DNA of 64,000 bases. Origin: Chamaecrista fasciculata (lineage: Eukaryota > Streptophyta > Magnoliopsida > Fabales > Fabaceae). Shown here in pieces: positions 61,244 to 64,000 of the stretch; position 1 is the stretch's first letter; each line of letters begins with the position of its first letter. The notes beneath the pieces were generated by a model. That model made no database searches. It worked only from the letters and a program-made list of their open reading frames with translations, and was not told where the DNA came from. The position numbers were made by a program, and so were the translations under genes. Location of the stretch: positions 62,001 to 126,000 of the forward strand of contig QANZ01000689.1 in NCBI GenBank assembly GCA_003254925.1. The letters are read 5' to 3'.

Positions 61244-62215
61244 CTTTATGCTTAGAGGTTTATCAAATTTAGGCGGTTAGTACGTCTCAAGCTTTATTCT
61301 CAAGTAATTGAGAAAATCTTGTATTTTCTGACATATAATTATGTATAGCAAGAAACATCACCCATTAGGATGCTTCAACCGGGAAAATCTGTAGGTGCAC
61401 ACACAATCTCTACCACATACATTTTTAAAATCATTTACTACACACTCTTTGTCATAGCTAGTAATACCATAGTCATAATTGTTGGAGCATGTTTTCACTA
61501 CAGTCCCACTTTTTGATTAGATATGCTGTACATTGCCTACTTAAATTTCAAATTATTAATATTAATAATTATTAGATGACTTGTTCGATCTTTAAAATAT
61601 TGCTTCATGCTGCAACCCATAACCTTCCAGTATATGATTATCAGTTTATCACTCACACATCAAAGACAGAACATTCTAATATTTCAATAATTCAAATATT
61701 TAAAACTTTTTCTAATTTAAAAAGATATAAAAATACCAATATTCTTATATTGTTTACGAAATACAATTCTGACAAAAAAAATAAACTACTCTAAACAATT
61801 GAAATTCTCTTGTACCAAATCGAAGATTCCCAGATTCTTACCTTTCAGAATTTTCCAACGCTACTTATTGAGCGTCCAAACAACCTACCAAGCATTTCTT
61901 AATAGCCACAGAAAAATGGCATCAATAATTCGACCACTAAAGCACCACGATGGCACAGTTCAAGCTGAAAATAAAAAGCCAAAGGCACAGCTATTTGGCC
62001 AGAGACATGACCCTGAAAATTACTTACTTATATGTACACTTTACTCTCAAATTGTTAGTTAATTACAATAACACGATTTAAATAAGTGAACAAGTGAATC
62101 TACGGCCTTACAATTGGTACAAGACTAACCCTCCTAAATATATGTCAGGCCTCCAAGCAACAAAGTAACCTTGCAATGTTAGTACAAAATAGAAGAAATC
62201 CTACACTCTCAGTGG

Positions 62216-63246
62216 CTAGTCATCATCTGACAAACATACTACGTCAGAAGAGGTAGGTAGATGGGCAGAGTTGTCCCGCACGACACTATCAGCACTAAAA
62301 TTTGATACCTCAGGTAAGGCAACATTGGACACAAGTAACATAGCATTTGTACCTGGTTGACTACTAACAACAACACTTGGCTCCCTGGCAGGTAAAATAA
62401 CAGGTTGATGCACCCTATTATGAGGGTCAGATATATAAGTTGGTACAGTTGATCGAGGATGATTGGGAACCGAGGGAATACCAGGAATGCTATTAGGTGC
62501 TTGCTGAGTTGATATCCGACTAGCATCAGGCATAGATATTGAAGGTCTGTAAGACTGGAGATGTGGTGGAGTGGCACGGAACCCACCACCAGCTTGATGA
62601 TTTCCTAGCGAGTTGATACTAGGTTGTCTTGCAGAAACACTGGAGCTAATTCCTGATGTACCATAACCAGCCTGTAGAGGCGGCACCATTGTCTGAGAGC
62701 TAGCTCTAGGAGGTGCCACAGTCTGAGAGCCAGTCATCGTAGCCAATGGCAGCACTGCGGTATGAGAGCTAGTTCTAGGTGGTGCCACAGTCTGAGAGCC
62801 AGTCATGGAAGGTAATGGCAGCACCGGGGTATGAGGACTATTTCTAGGTGTTACCGTTGTCGATGGCGGCACCATAGTCTGAGAGCTAGCTCTAGAAGGT
62901 GCCAGAGTCTGAGAGTTGGTCACGGTAGGTGATGGCAGCACCATGGTCTGAGAGCTAGCTCTAGGAGGTGCCATGGTCTGAGAGTTAGCTCTAGGAGGTG
63001 CCACGGTCTGAGAGCTAGTCCTGATAGGTAGTGGCGGCACCATGGTTTGAGAGCTAGCTCTAGGAGGTGCCATGTTCTGAGAGCTAGTCATGGTAGGTGA
63101 TGGAGGCACCATGGTTTGAGAGCTAGCCACGGTGGAGAAATGTGGCAGAGTGGATGCAGAAGGCCTACTGGATGGGCTTGCAACAAAAGGAGGCCTAATA
63201 TCTCTCTGCTGTCTTGAAAGCAGAAACTGCTGTGCAAAATTTGCAT
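62216..63246 (-). CDS. MOM1-like silencing protein, copy B, last exon (partial gene)
   Basis: Last coding exon of the duplicate MOM1-like gene. It begins after the acceptor TTACCAG with the same phase as copy A (53669-54786) and ends at the same VCLSDDD stop. It has six or seven extra codons near its start (FLLSRQ) and about 25 extra further on (IPGIPSVPNHPRSTVPTY), and fewer Ser-Gln-Thr-Met-Pro repeats. The frame is fully open. The next exon upstream (equivalent of 55576-55789) should fall just past the right edge, near 64065. By the duplication model this copy keeps the original upstream exons and promoter, so it is the better candidate for the complete gene. Confidence 0.82.
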
Positions 63247-64000
63247 CTGGTAATGGAAACAAAAAAATTCAGAAAAATTTTGCATCAATAAAAAAATCAC
63301 AAATCCAAAACCAAATAGACGATATGCATATTTCTTTCTCGTTCTATTTGACTAACATAACTTATTATGACCAAAAACAAAACGATAAATGAAGTATAAT
63401 ATTGCCCCTGTAGGAGTAGGATGAGTATGGAGGTACTCTACCAGTAATAGCAAATACTTATTTTTATATATATAAATATAATATTTTTAAATATTATATG
63501 TTAAAAAAATGTTATATTATAAAAATAAAATATTAAAGATTTCAATCAAAATGAAGTAATCTAATAGTACATTCATATTTATGATTTTTTTTTATGTAGT
63601 TTTAGATGTAAAGAATTGATGAAAATATTTTTATAATAATAAAAGAATTTATTTTTATGAAAAGAAATGGAATTTGGTCCGGATAAAATAATTAGACGAT
63701 TCGTCGAGTCCGAGAATGGGGATTGATTTTAATACCCACCAATGTCTAAATTTCGGTCTGAAGATTATATTGCCCTACCATGATCTCTATGTAAGAGCAC
63801 TCATGCGGAAATCTAATCCTTGTAAAACTATCTTAACAAGGAGCAAATAGAAGTCTTAAACTTCAATAATAACTTATTTGAAGGGCACAATAGTTGGGAA
63901 TCGTCGGATTAACATTATCAGTACTGGCTTGAGGCAACACATTTGAAAGGGACCAGAAATTTAGTAAAATTGAGCTATCACAACATATGCTTTGCAGGGA

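Larger units (their letters stand above)
60085..64000. repeat. tandem segmental duplication, unit B (continues past the edge)
   Basis: Homologous to unit A from 44080 on. It starts inside a PAL intron, holds a PAL remnant, the PAL 3' flank, the Helitron empty site and the end of a MOM1-like gene. The last bases (63990-64000) match about 55500-55512 of unit A, so about 4.6 kb of the unit should lie beyond the edge. Confidence 0.85.

Noticed and set aside
1-64000. CRISPR arrays, operons, rRNA genes
   Set aside because: None seen. Spliced genes and transposon content are those of a plant nuclear genome.

Overview
This is plant nuclear DNA from a eudicot. The genes have many short exons with GT..AG introns, the intergenic DNA is AT-rich, and non-autonomous DNA transposons are abundant. 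I cannot name the species; the gene set would fit a woody rosid, but that is an impression only. Four single N bases and one run of 141 N (30816-30956) mark assembly uncertainty.

Left part (1-25 kb): three complete genes, all on the minus strand. They are an exosome core subunit of the MTR3/RRP41-like type (5925-8936, 7 exons, 254 aa), an NCRK-type receptor-like kinase (11768-15149, 9 exons, 609 aa) and a RING + VWA E3 ubiquitin ligase of the WAV3 family (20268-24812, 2 exons, 722 aa). A probable 5' leader of another minus-strand gene lies at the left edge. Between the genes are terminal-inverted-repeat (TIR) elements, an incomplete copia LTR element (10682-11470) and a 1.74 kb element holding a degenerate ~180-bp tandem repeat.

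Middle (25-42.5 kb): a gene desert built of small transposons. It holds a gene-fragment-carrying MULE (25549-26636) with a piece of an LRR/extensin-type gene, several MITEs, a SINE with clear target-site duplications (31901-32088), and a repeat of about 1.2 kb. A second gene-fragment-carrying MULE lies at 1420-3389. Both MULEs sit in the same target word, TTTATTTTT.

Right part (42.5-64 kb): the most informative region. An intact phenylalanine ammonia-lyase gene (PAL, 43091-46680, plus strand) faces a MOM1-like silencing gene (53669-59853, minus strand). A tandem duplication of about 10 kb, with one breakpoint inside the PAL intron and the other inside the MOM1-like gene, produced a second unit that starts near 60085. 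The second PAL has lost almost all of exon 2. The second MOM1-like copy enters at 62216 and runs off the right edge. A ~5.85-kb Helitron (47260 to about 53110) sits only in the first unit, and the second unit keeps the empty site at about 61687. The Helitron carries fragments of several host genes, including a DEG1/HtrA-type chloroplast protease and an RHF2A-type RING ligase, plus spliced fragments I cannot identify. The duplication model predicts that the first MOM1-like copy lacks its upstream (helicase-side) exons and that the full gene lies to the right of this window.
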